A DNA stretch of 64,000 bases from Gammaproteobacteria bacterium UBA7803 (lineage in GTDB: Bacteria; Pseudomonadota; Gammaproteobacteria; Pseudomonadales; Azotimanducaceae). The notes under the pieces were generated by a model. The model had not been told where the DNA came from. It did no database searches and was given only the letters and a program-made list of their open reading frames with translations. Positions 17,302 to 25,201 of this stretch are shown one piece after another (position 1 is the first letter of the stretch; each line of letters starts with the position of its first letter). The stretch spans positions 117,942 to 181,941 of the forward strand of contig DLCH01000006.1 of the NCBI GenBank assembly GCA_002480525.1, given 5' to 3'. A program made the translations under genes and the position numbers.

Positions 17302-17479
17302 CATGGGCTCCCGACTTTAAGTGTTTGTTCTGGAGGCAGATATTTCACCACTTCGGACACCACCATCAGGCATCCGCCGGCAATCGGGCTCGTTGGCAGC
17401 CCGATTACGGCGCGCAGTGTCGTAGTGACTGGCAGGCCCGTCCCGTAGAATGAACGCTTGGACTATTATGGATTACATA

Positions 17480-17498
17480 TGTCCTCCTAAGGAGTACA
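17480..17498. promoter_or_regulatory. Candidate operator: near-perfect 19-bp palindrome
   Basis: TGTcCTCCT-A-AGGAGtACA: 8 of 9 base pairs are symmetric around A17489. It lies 35 bases upstream of the winged-helix ATG at 17533, close to AT-rich possible -10 hexamers (TATTAT, 17464-17469). Position fits autorepression by the winged-helix protein, a usual trait of antitoxins. Confidence 0.5.
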
Positions 17499-17532
17499 CT
17501 ACGCCCTTGTTGTCGTCGGCCAATATCCTCCC

Positions 17533-17910
17533 ATGACAGATATCAGCCCCAGCGTCGATGCCGTGTTCGGCAGCCGAACGGCTGGCCAGGTCATGCTGTT
17601 CCTCGAGCACTACGGCGAAGCCCACGGCCGTCAGATTGCCAGGGCATTCGACATACCCGCCAGCATGGTCCACAAACAGCTGAAGCGCCTTGAATCCGGC
17701 GGGCTGATTGTCGGCCGGGATGTCGGCCGAACCCGGGTTTTCACCTGGAATCCGCGGAGCCAGACCGCCAAGCACCTGCGGCTGTTTCTACGGGCCGAGC
17801 TCGACGCACTGCCCGAGGACGTCATCGACCGGTACTTCCACGAGCGGAACCGCCCGCGGGCGACCGGCAAGCCTGTCGAATACGTGGACGGCCAGAAGTC
17901 CACGCCTTGA
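17533..17910 (+). CDS. Winged-helix DNA-binding protein, likely antitoxin
   Basis: 125-residue protein with a MarR/ArsR-like winged helix: VMLFLEHYGEAHGRQIARAF, recognition helix IPASMVHKQLKRLESGG (41-57), and wing LIVGRDVGRTRVFTWN. The C-terminal tail LPEDVIDRYFHERNRPRATG may contact its partner. The stop overlaps the TTG start of the nucleotidyltransferase by 4 bases (TTGA). Order and coupling mirror MNT/AbiE-type toxin-antitoxin operons with a DNA-binding antitoxin first. It may autoregulate through the palindrome at 17480-17498. Toxin-antitoxin function is inferred from arrangement only. Confidence 0.75.
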   Translation: MTDISPSVDAVFGSRTAGQVMLFLEHYGEAHGRQIARAFDIPASMVHKQLKRLESGGLIVGRDVGRTRVFTWNPRSQTAKHLRLFLRAELDALPEDVIDRYFHERNRPRATGKPVEYVDGQKSTP

Positions 17911-18467
17911 GGCTTCGTGCGGACAGTTCGCTACTCGAGGTGGCACTGGCGGTGTCCGAGGCACTCGAGGCTGCAGGCATCCCGGCACCCCTGTCCGGCG
18001 GAGCGGCAATGTCCCTCTACACCGACAACAAGTACCTGACCCGGGATCTCGATTTCGTGACATCGGCGCGCGGCAATGATCTGAAGGCTGTCCTCGAGCC
18101 TCTTGGATTCACCGCAGCGCCCGACGGGCGGCACTTTGTGCACGAGCCATCCGGCTGGCTGGTGGAGTGCCCACCTGGCCCGGTTTCCTTCGGCGACACG
18201 TTTCTGAGCGAGGACGACATCCCCATCACCGACTACGAGCAGGGACGCCTGAGGGTGATTACGCCAACACAATCACTCATGGATCGACTGGCAGCCTACT
18301 TTCATTGGAACCGACAGCCGGAGCTACGCACCCAGGTGCGCCAGCTCGTCGCAACCATGGATCCCCGCGGCGGGATCGACTGGCCCGCCCTGTATGAGTG
18401 GGCACGCCAAGAAGGCATATCGGCTAACGAGATTGATGAGGTGTGCAAGCGACACGAGCAAGGCTGA
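17907..18467 (+). CDS. DUF6036-like nucleotidyltransferase, likely toxin
   Basis: 186-residue protein of the DNA polymerase beta-type minimal nucleotidyltransferase fold, close to DUF6036/AbiEii-like proteins. The signature SGGAAMSLY (30-38) followed by TRDLDFV (D47, D49) gives the active-site Gly-Gly and metal-binding DxD; E87 in WLVE could be the third acid. The helix ITPTQSLMDRLAAYFHW (118-134) is characteristic of the family as I know it. It starts at TTG 17907 overlapping the upstream stop (TTGA), an unusual start that depends on coupling. Relatives include AbiEii and MenT toxins that modify tRNA or NTPs; activity here is inferred. Confidence 0.75.
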   Translation: MRLRADSSLLEVALAVSEALEAAGIPAPLSGGAAMSLYTDNKYLTRDLDFVTSARGNDLKAVLEPLGFTAAPDGRHFVHEPSGWLVECPPGPVSFGDTFLSEDDIPITDYEQGRLRVITPTQSLMDRLAAYFHWNRQPELRTQVRQLVATMDPRGGIDWPALYEWARQEGISANEIDEVCKRHEQG

Positions 18468-18518
18468 ACACCCACAGCCGAACAGCGTAGCAGGGCGCTG
18501 GGTGCCTCAGCACCCGCA

Positions 18519-18530
18519 CGATCTAGATCG
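18519..18530. repeat. Perfect 12-bp palindrome beside tRNA end
   Basis: CGATCTAGATCG, 11 bases from the 3' end of the intact tRNA-Ala, inside the putative island. It contains XbaI/BglII-like symmetry by chance or may be a recombinase or regulator site. Confidence 0.35.
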
Positions 18531-18541
18531 AACAGAGGGAA

Positions 18542-18617
<76 letters not shown>

Positions 18618-18656
18618 ACGGAGACCGTCCCGGCAGGACGGTGCAGAGGAGGCGGG

Positions 18657-18685
18657 ATACTACGTAGCACCCCGGTGGGTGTCAA
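18657..18685 (-). promoter_or_regulatory. Strong sigma-70 promoter of tRNA-Ala
   Basis: On the minus strand: consensus TTGACA (18685-18680), exactly 17 bases, then TAGTAT (18662-18657). Transcription would begin near 18650, about 33 bases before the mature tRNA 5' end at 18617. Confidence 0.85.
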
Positions 18686-18775
18686 CTTTGCCAGCCGCCG
18701 GATGGCCCGGCGTCGACGGCACCCGCCTCCAGCCCCAGAATAGCCGGGATTCAGCATCGTGCCAGTCGAGCCTGC

Positions 18776-20008
18776 GTGGACGACCAAGACAGCCCGGCCC
18801 GGCTGAAACGGGCCCTCAATCTGCCGCTGCTCACCCTGTACGGCCTCGGGTCCGTGATCGGGGCCGGCATCTACGCGCTGGTCGGCGAGATCGCCGGAGT
18901 GGCCGGCTACGGCGCGCCGCTGTCGTTCGTGGTCGCCGCCGTGGTGGCCGGCTTCACGGCCTGCTCCTTCGCCGAACTCGCCGGCCGCTACCCCCGGGCC
19001 GCGGGCGCGGCCCTCTACGTGCAGCAGGGATTCGGCGCACCGCGCCTGGCCCTCGCCGTCGGGCTGCTGATGACGCTGGCGGGCACCGTGTCCTCGGCGG
19101 CGCTGGTCAACGCCTTCGCCGGCTACTTCACGAACTATGTCGCGGCGCCGGCGGCGGCCGTCGTCGTCGTCACCGCCATCGGCCTGGCGGGTCTGGCCGC
19201 CTGGGGCATCGCCCAGTCCGTGGCCGTGGCCGCGACGATCACGGTCGTGGAGATCGGCGGACTGGTGGTGGTGATCGGCCTCGGCCTGCCGTCCCTCGCC
19301 GAGCTGCCGGCCCACGGCGCCGATTTCCTGCCGGCGCCCGTGGGCAACGCCGGCATCGGCGCCGTGCTGCTCGGCGTCACCCTCGCCTTCTATGCGTTCA
19401 TCGGCTTCGAGGACATGATCGACGTGGCCGAGGAGGTCAAGGACGTGCGGCTGACGATGCCGCGGGCCATTCTGCTGACTCTCGGGGTCTCCACGGTGCT
19501 CTATGCGCTGCTGATGACCACCGCCCTCACCACCCTCACGCCGGCGGAGCTCGCCGCCTCCGGCGCGCCGCTGGCGGACCTGTTCCGTGCCCACGCCGGC
19601 GGCTCCGGCCTGGGCATGGGCGTCGTCGCCATGTTCGCCATTCTCAACGGCGCGCTGGTGCAGATCGTCATGGCGTCGCGGGTGCTCTACGGCTTGAGTT
19701 CCCGGGGGCAGCTCCCGGCGATTCTCAGCCGGGTGCACGGCGGTACCCGTACGCCGCTGATCGCCACGGCGATCGCCGGCGGCGCCGTGCTGACGCTGGC
19801 GCTGATCGGCGATGTCGGCGGCCTGGCGAGCACCACGTCCCTGCTGATCCTGGTGGTGTTCGCCGGCGTCAATCTGGCGCTGTGGCGCATCAAGGGGCGG
19901 CTGAGCGCGCCCGAGGGCGCGTACACGTTTCCCCGGTCCGTTCCGGCCGCCGGCTTCGTCCTCAGCAGTACCTTCGTGCTGCGCGAGCTGTGGCTGTTGG
20001 TGCACTGA
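18776..20008 (+). CDS. APC-family amino acid permease
   Basis: 410-residue inner-membrane secondary transporter of the amino acid-polyamine-organocation superfamily, with about 11-12 hydrophobic helices. TM1 carries the unwound substrate motif GSVIGAGIYALVG; TM6 AFIGFEDMIDVAEEVKD is the other half of the binding site and is typical of the cationic amino acid transporter branch. It starts at GTG 18776 with no obvious Shine-Dalgarno. The substrate is probably an amino acid or polyamine driven by protons, but cannot be specified. Confidence 0.87.
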   Translation: MDDQDSPARLKRALNLPLLTLYGLGSVIGAGIYALVGEIAGVAGYGAPLSFVVAAVVAGFTACSFAELAGRYPRAAGAALYVQQGFGAPRLALAVGLLMTLAGTVSSAALVNAFAGYFTNYVAAPAAAVVVVTAIGLAGLAAWGIAQSVAVAATITVVEIGGLVVVIGLGLPSLAELPAHGADFLPAPVGNAGIGAVLLGVTLAFYAFIGFEDMIDVAEEVKDVRLTMPRAILLTLGVSTVLYALLMTTALTTLTPAELAASGAPLADLFRAHAGGSGLGMGVVAMFAILNGALVQIVMASRVLYGLSSRGQLPAILSRVHGGTRTPLIATAIAGGAVLTLALIGDVGGLASTTSLLILVVFAGVNLALWRIKGRLSAPEGAYTFPRSVPAAGFVLSSTFVLRELWLLVH

Positions 20009-20078
20009 GGCGAGCCTGTTCCGTCAGCCGGCCAGCCGCTAGACTCGGCCCGTCGTCAGCCATCCGCACCACGCCCTC

Positions 20079-21500
20079 ATGGAACCCTCCGCGCCCCAGC
20101 CTTCGGGCCTGTCCCTGCGCGCGCTCGTCGGCGGCGGCGCCGTGGTGGTGGCGATCTGCCTGGGGCTCGCTGCCAGCTACGCCATCGGCAGCCTGGAGCG
20201 GCTGGGCGATCAGAGCGAACGCCTGCTGGCCAGCGGGGTCGACACCACCCGGCTGATCGAGCAGCTCGCCGACCGGATCACCGACGTGGAGCGCACCGCG
20301 CGCCAGTACGCGGTGCTGGGCACGCCGAACCAGGCCCGCATCTATCAGGACCGCCGCAATGCCCTGCTCGCCACCATGGAGGCGCTGACGGCCCGGGACG
20401 ACGTGCCCAGCGTCAATCCCGCCCTGCAGGAGCTGCGGGTGCTGCTCGACCGGATCGAGAACAATCTCGCGCCGACCGCGAACGCCCAGGCGGCCGGCCA
20501 CGCCTTCGCCGCCATGAACGCCATTGCACAGCGGGTGCGCGACGTCGCCCAGGCGCGATTCGACAGCGAGCTGTCCGGGCTCCAGCGCGGCGTCGAGCGG
20601 GTGCGCACCGCCCTGCTCGCGCTGACCGTCGCCATCGTCGTCGCCGCGCTGCTGGCCGCCCTCGCCTTCGCCCGGCTGGTGAGCCGGCCGGTGCGCCAGA
20701 TCACCACCAGCATCGATGCCCTCGGCCGCGCCGAGCTCGAGCGGCCGGTGCGGATCGCCGGGCCCCGGGACCTGCAGGCCATCGGCGCGTCCCTGGACTG
20801 GCTGCGGCTGCGCATCCGCGATCTCGAGGCCCAGAAGTCGTCGTTCGTGCGCCACATGTCCCACGAGCTCAAGTCGCCGCTGGCCAACATCCGCGCCGGC
20901 ATCGAGCTGCTGCGGGAGGAAGCCGGCGAGGACGCCGGCTGGCGCGACACCGCCGACATCGTCGAGCGCAACGCCACGCGCCTGCAGCGGCAGATCGACG
21001 ACCTGCTGAGCTATGCCGGCTGGCAGGACACCCAGCCGCCCCAGCAGCCGCGGCCGGTGGCGCTGCGCGCGATGGTCGAACAGTCCGTCCAGGAGCAGAC
21101 CTTCGAGGCCCGCAACCGGGGCATCACGGTGGCGACCACGCTCGCCAACGTCACCCTCACCGCGGATCCGGGCCAGCTCCGGGCCGTCGTGGATAACCTC
21201 ATCGGCAACGCGATAAAGTACTCCCCGGACGGCGGGCGCGTGGACATCACCCTGGCCCGCCGCGGGGACGAGATCGCGCTGGACGTGCAGGATCAGGGCC
21301 CGGGCATACCGGCCGAGCTGCGCGAGCGCGTGTTCGAACCGTTCTACCGCGGACCGGCCGCGGCAACCACGGCCGGTACCGGTATCGGCCTGTCTCTGGC
21401 ACTGACGGCAGCGAGGGCAAATGGGGGCTCCATCGACATCGTGGACAGCGAGCGCGGCGCGCATCTGCGGGCGACGCTGCCGCTCCGGCCACCGGCCTGA
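20079..21500 (+). CDS. glrK: Sensor histidine kinase, GlrK/QseE type
   Basis: 473-residue membrane kinase. TM1 about 15-36, periplasmic helical sensor about 37-178, TM2 about 179-200, HAMP about 200-250, phospho-acceptor in RHMSHELKSPLANI (H262), and ATPase with DNLIGNAIKYSPDGG, DQGPGIP and GTGIGLSLA. The gene order kinase, small lipoprotein, NtrC-type regulator is that of glrK-qseG-glrR (qseE-qseG-qseF) in enteric bacteria, where the system responds to envelope stress. This supports the name; sequence alone gives only histidine kinase. The next gene overlaps its 3' end. Confidence 0.83.
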   Translation: MEPSAPQPSGLSLRALVGGGAVVVAICLGLAASYAIGSLERLGDQSERLLASGVDTTRLIEQLADRITDVERTARQYAVLGTPNQARIYQDRRNALLATMEALTARDDVPSVNPALQELRVLLDRIENNLAPTANAQAAGHAFAAMNAIAQRVRDVAQARFDSELSGLQRGVERVRTALLALTVAIVVAALLAALAFARLVSRPVRQITTSIDALGRAELERPVRIAGPRDLQAIGASLDWLRLRIRDLEAQKSSFVRHMSHELKSPLANIRAGIELLREEAGEDAGWRDTADIVERNATRLQRQIDDLLSYAGWQDTQPPQQPRPVALRAMVEQSVQEQTFEARNRGITVATTLANVTLTADPGQLRAVVDNLIGNAIKYSPDGGRVDITLARRGDEIALDVQDQGPGIPAELRERVFEPFYRGPAAATTAGTGIGLSLALTAARANGGSIDIVDSERGAHLRATLPLRPPA

Positions 21501-22031
21501 GCGGCTGCTCGCCGTCGCGCTGCTGGTCGCCGCCGGCTGTGCCGTGCGGCCTCCGGCCCCGGCGGAACCCGAGGTGGCCGAGCCCCAGGACGAGCAGCCG
21601 CTGCCCGCCGAGACCGTCGAGCCACCGGACGCCCCCGAGGCCGCGGCCGCGGCCGGCACGGACGCCCTGCTCGATCTCACTGCCGAGGTGGTCACCGCGG
21701 CCACGCCGGAGGCCCGCCGCGCTATCGAGCGGGATCTGGCCGAAGCGTTCGAGGCGGCGCCCAGCCACGACAACCTGCTGCGCCTGTCGCTGGTGCGCGC
21801 ACTCACCGCCGCGCTGCCGGCGGAGCTCGAATCCGTGCGGGCGGATCTCGAGGTGCTGGCCAACGGGCGCGAGGAACTGACCGACGGCCAGCGCCACCTG
21901 GCGCTGCTGACCCTGGTCCTGGTCGAGGACCGTCTGACGCTGGGCCGGCAGATCACCGAGCTCAGAAATCAGATCGAGTCGCTGACGGAGATCGAGGCAT
22001 CCCTCAACCCGCCGCCGGCGGAGCGCACGCC

Positions 22032-22035
<4 letters not shown>
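21421..22035 (+). CDS. qseG: QseG-like outer-membrane lipoprotein
   Basis: 204-residue lipoprotein: Arg-rich n-region, hydrophobic RLLAVALLVAAGC with lipidation Cys at 40, then a Pro/Glu/Ala-rich linker (45-75) and a helical domain with a coiled-coil-like C-terminus (QITELRNQIESLTEIEASL). In E. coli QseG activates the GlrK/QseE kinase; position between kinase and regulator supports the same role. The only in-frame ATG puts 80 bases inside the kinase gene, giving an unusually long n-region, so initiation at a rare codon nearer 21490 is possible. It overlaps glrR by 4 bases. Confidence 0.68.
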
Positions 22036-23351
<1,316 letters not shown>

Positions 23352-23356
23352 TCGGG

Positions 23357-23374
23357 CGTCGCCGATTGGCGACA
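23357..23374. promoter_or_regulatory. Candidate GlrR binding site 1 (cGTC-N10-GACA)
   Basis: CGTC-N10-GACA, 7 of 8 positions matching the E. coli GlrR consensus TGTC-N10-GACA. The core GTCGCC/GGCGAC (23358-23373) is a perfect inverted repeat with a 4-base centre. It lies about 150 bases upstream of the sigma-54 -24 element, a normal enhancer distance. Confidence 0.55.
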
Positions 23375-23411
23375 CAAAAAACTCAAGATATTCAAAGCCT
23401 TGCAGATGACG

Positions 23412-23447
23412 CCCGGAATCCGTCGCCATCCCGCGACGGATTCCGGG
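23412..23447. promoter_or_regulatory. 14-bp perfect inverted repeat containing candidate GlrR site 2
   Basis: Arms 23412-23425 and 23434-23447 are perfect complements around an 8-base loop. Its middle reads CGTC-N10-GACG (23421-23438), the same half-site spacing as site 1. No T run follows, so it is a weaker candidate as terminator of glrR; either role is possible. Confidence 0.5.
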
Positions 23448-23513
23448 GCGTGAATGCCGCCGGCATTCGCCGACCACCCCCGCAAGCCCCGCCGAATCTG
23501 GCCCTCGCCACTC

Positions 23514-23529
23514 TGGCACGCCCGTTGCT
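23514..23529 (+). promoter_or_regulatory. Sigma-54 promoter (-24/-12)
   Basis: TGGCACG-CCCG-TTGCT is an exact match to the RpoN consensus TGGCACG-N4-TTGCW. The start of transcription would be near 23540, about 60 bases before the EF-hand ATG at 23602. It is the only such site I noticed and lies directly after the sigma-54 activator gene. Confidence 0.85.
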
Positions 23530-23601
23530 CTGTACCAGGCGACGCCGGTCGTCGTACTTAAGCGAGGCCGGTGCCCTGCCAGACCACAGAGGAGAATCGA
23601 C

Positions 23602-23859
23602 ATGAAACTAGCAGCAACCGTCGCCTCCGCTGCCCTGCTGAGTGCCATGGCCGCAGCCGCCGGCGACAACGCCAGCTTCACCGAGCTGGACCAGGACCAG
23701 AGCGGCGCCATCGATCAGCAGGAGTCCCAGGCCCACGAGGCGCTGGCCGAGAAGTTCGAGATGGCCGACCGCGACGGCAACGGCGAGCTCGACCGCCAGG
23801 AATTCACCTACGCGATGGCGCGGATCCAGATGGAAGCCGGCGCCGAGAAGCGTAGCTGA
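23602..23859 (+). CDS. Exported EF-hand calcium-binding protein
   Basis: 85-residue protein with a Sec signal peptide (MKLAATVASAALLSAMAAAA, cleavage near 20-21) and two consecutive EF-hand loops, DQDQSGAIDQQE (30-41) and DRDGNGELDRQE (56-67). All Ca2+-ligand positions are acidic or compatible, so it should bind Ca2+ in the periplasm. AGAGGAG precedes the ATG. It is the first gene after the sigma-54 promoter and so a probable target of the adjacent two-component system. Role unknown. Confidence 0.85.
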   Translation: MKLAATVASAALLSAMAAAAGDNASFTELDQDQSGAIDQQESQAHEALAEKFEMADRDGNGELDRQEFTYAMARIQMEAGAEKRS

Positions 23860-23867
23860 GCCGGTCC

Positions 23868-23938
23868 GGCGCTGGCCGCGGCAACCCGATCGATCCCCAC
23901 CTCCCCCCAGTCCCCATCGATCGGCCGCGGTCAGCGCC
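23868..23938. repeat. Long imperfect inverted repeat between EF-hand and BON genes
   Basis: Left arm 23868-23894 and right arm 23916-23938 pair over 22 positions with one mismatch and a 4-base bulge (23883-23886); the 21-base loop is almost pure C. As RNA it would form a very stable stem just after the EF-hand stop. It could be an attenuator, an mRNA stabiliser or a terminator without a U tract. Confidence 0.55.
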
Positions 23939-23972
23939 GCCTTCTCATCAGTCCCTGCCGAGGAGACACACG

Positions 23973-24587
23973 ATGACCGACACCAGACCCCAGGCAGGCG
24001 CCACGCGCCTGGCTGCCGGCGCCGTCCTGGCGCTCGGTGCGACGTTCGCGCCGCTGGCCGCTGGCAACGACGGCCCCGGTGACGGCGCGTCCCAGCCGAT
24101 CCGGGATGCCTGGATCGACGGGCGTCTCGAGACCACCTACGTGCTCAATCCCCACCTCGAGGCCCTCGACATCGAGACCGACGTGGCGGATGGCGTCGTC
24201 ACCCTGCGGGGCGTGGTCGCCAGCGACATCGACCGGGATCTGGCCGTCGCCATCGCCCGGGGCCTGAGCGGCGTGCGCGAGGTCGACGACCAGCTCACCG
24301 TGGGCGAGCGCGGCAACGCCGGCGAACCCGCCGGCCCCGCGGACGGCGACCGGTCGTTCTCGCAGTGGGTCCGGGACGCCACGGCCACGGCACGGGTCAA
24401 GACCAATCTGGTCGCCAACGGCAACACCCGCGGGCTGGCGATCGACGTCGACACCGAGAACGACGTCGTGACGCTGAGCGGCGCCGTCCGCTCCCGCAAG
24501 GAAAAACTGCTGGCGGAAATGATCGCCAGAAACACCGACGGCATTGCGCGCGTCGACAACCGGCTCGAGATCGATCAGCGGTCCTGA
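23973..24587 (+). CDS. Periplasmic double BON-domain protein (OsmY-like)
   Basis: 204-residue exported protein: signal peptide to about residue 30 (LAAGAVLALGATFAPLAAG), then two BON domains, about 40-105 (LEALDIETDVADGVVTLRGVV) and 135-200 (LAIDVDTENDVVTLSGAV). BON domains are thought to bind membrane surfaces; OsmY and DolP in E. coli protect the envelope. AGGAGA precedes the ATG. It lies in the presumed sigma-54-controlled group with EF-hand and beta-barrel genes, consistent with an envelope-stress function. Confidence 0.85.
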   Translation: MTDTRPQAGATRLAAGAVLALGATFAPLAAGNDGPGDGASQPIRDAWIDGRLETTYVLNPHLEALDIETDVADGVVTLRGVVASDIDRDLAVAIARGLSGVREVDDQLTVGERGNAGEPAGPADGDRSFSQWVRDATATARVKTNLVANGNTRGLAIDVDTENDVVTLSGAVRSRKEKLLAEMIARNTDGIARVDNRLEIDQRS

Positions 24588-24627
24588 GCCGGACAAACCA
24601 CCGAAAAGAAACAGGAGTCACCCACAC

Positions 24628-25152
24628 ATGACCACCCGATCCATCCTGAGAGCGGCCACCTTCGTAGCCTGCGGCGCCCTGGCCGGCGCAGCCTGGGCGG
24701 GCCCTCAGGCCGGCGAGCGGACCTTCAGCCTGTCCGGCACCGGCAGCAGTGACGACAGCTTCGACAGCACCGTGCTCGGCGCCAGCGGCGAGCTCGGCTG
24801 GTTCGTCAACGACCGGCTGGAAGCCGGCGTGCGCCAGAGCCTCAACATCCTGTCCTTCGACGAGGCCGACGACGCCTGGTCCGGCAGCACCCGGGTGTTC
24901 GCCGACTACCACTTCGGCGACGGCGCGCTGCGTCCCTACCTCGGCGCCAACTTCGGTGCCATCTACGGCGAGGACGTGAACGACACGCTGGCCGCCGGGC
25001 CGGAGGCCGGCCTGAAGTACTACGTGAAGGAGTCGACGTTCATCGAGGTGCAGGCGGAGTATCAGTTCCTGTTCGACGACGCCTCCGAGATCGACGACCG
25101 CTTCGACGACGGCGCGTTCGTCTACACCCTGGGCGTCGGCTTCAACTTCTGA
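24628..25152 (+). CDS. Outer-membrane beta-barrel protein
   Basis: 174-residue exported protein starting MTTRSILRAATF; signal peptide cleaved after AGAAWA (about 24). The rest is amphipathic beta-strands (GELGWFVNDRLEAGVRQSL, TRVFADYHFGD, RPYLGANFGAIY, ETFIEVQAEYQFLF-like) and ends with aromatic F in GVGFNF, the outer-membrane insertion signal. It resembles small OmpA/OmpW-like 8-strand barrels. AGGAG lies about 11 bases before the ATG; the frame open from 24544 upstream is not used. Last gene of the presumed GlrR-controlled group. Confidence 0.82.
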   Translation: MTTRSILRAATFVACGALAGAAWAGPQAGERTFSLSGTGSSDDSFDSTVLGASGELGWFVNDRLEAGVRQSLNILSFDEADDAWSGSTRVFADYHFGDGALRPYLGANFGAIYGEDVNDTLAAGPEAGLKYYVKESTFIEVQAEYQFLFDDASEIDDRFDDGAFVYTLGVGFNF

Positions 25153-25174
25153 GGCCTGCCCCCAGGCGCCCGTC

Positions 25175-25199
25175 CGGCCGGCCCCGTCGGGGCCGGCCG
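25175..25199. terminator. Strong hairpin between convergent genes
   Basis: A perfect 11-bp stem (CGGCCGGCCCC / GGGGCCGGCCG) with a 3-base loop, in the 49-base gap between the beta-barrel gene and the convergent metallo-hydrolase gene. There is no T run, so it is a terminator-like structure rather than a classic intrinsic terminator. Confidence 0.55.
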
Positions 25200-25201
25200 C
25201 G

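Noticed and set aside
17238..17453. Open frame starting MERRKLVEPDGIEPSTSTMPL
   Set aside because: VEPDGIEPSTSTMPL is the well-known translation of an antisense tRNA; it lies on the truncated tRNA-Ala copy. The same artefact occurs at 18394-18591.
18500..18515. Terminator after the nucleotidyltransferase gene
   Set aside because: GGGTGC/GCACCC is only a 6-bp stem with no T run; too weak to call.
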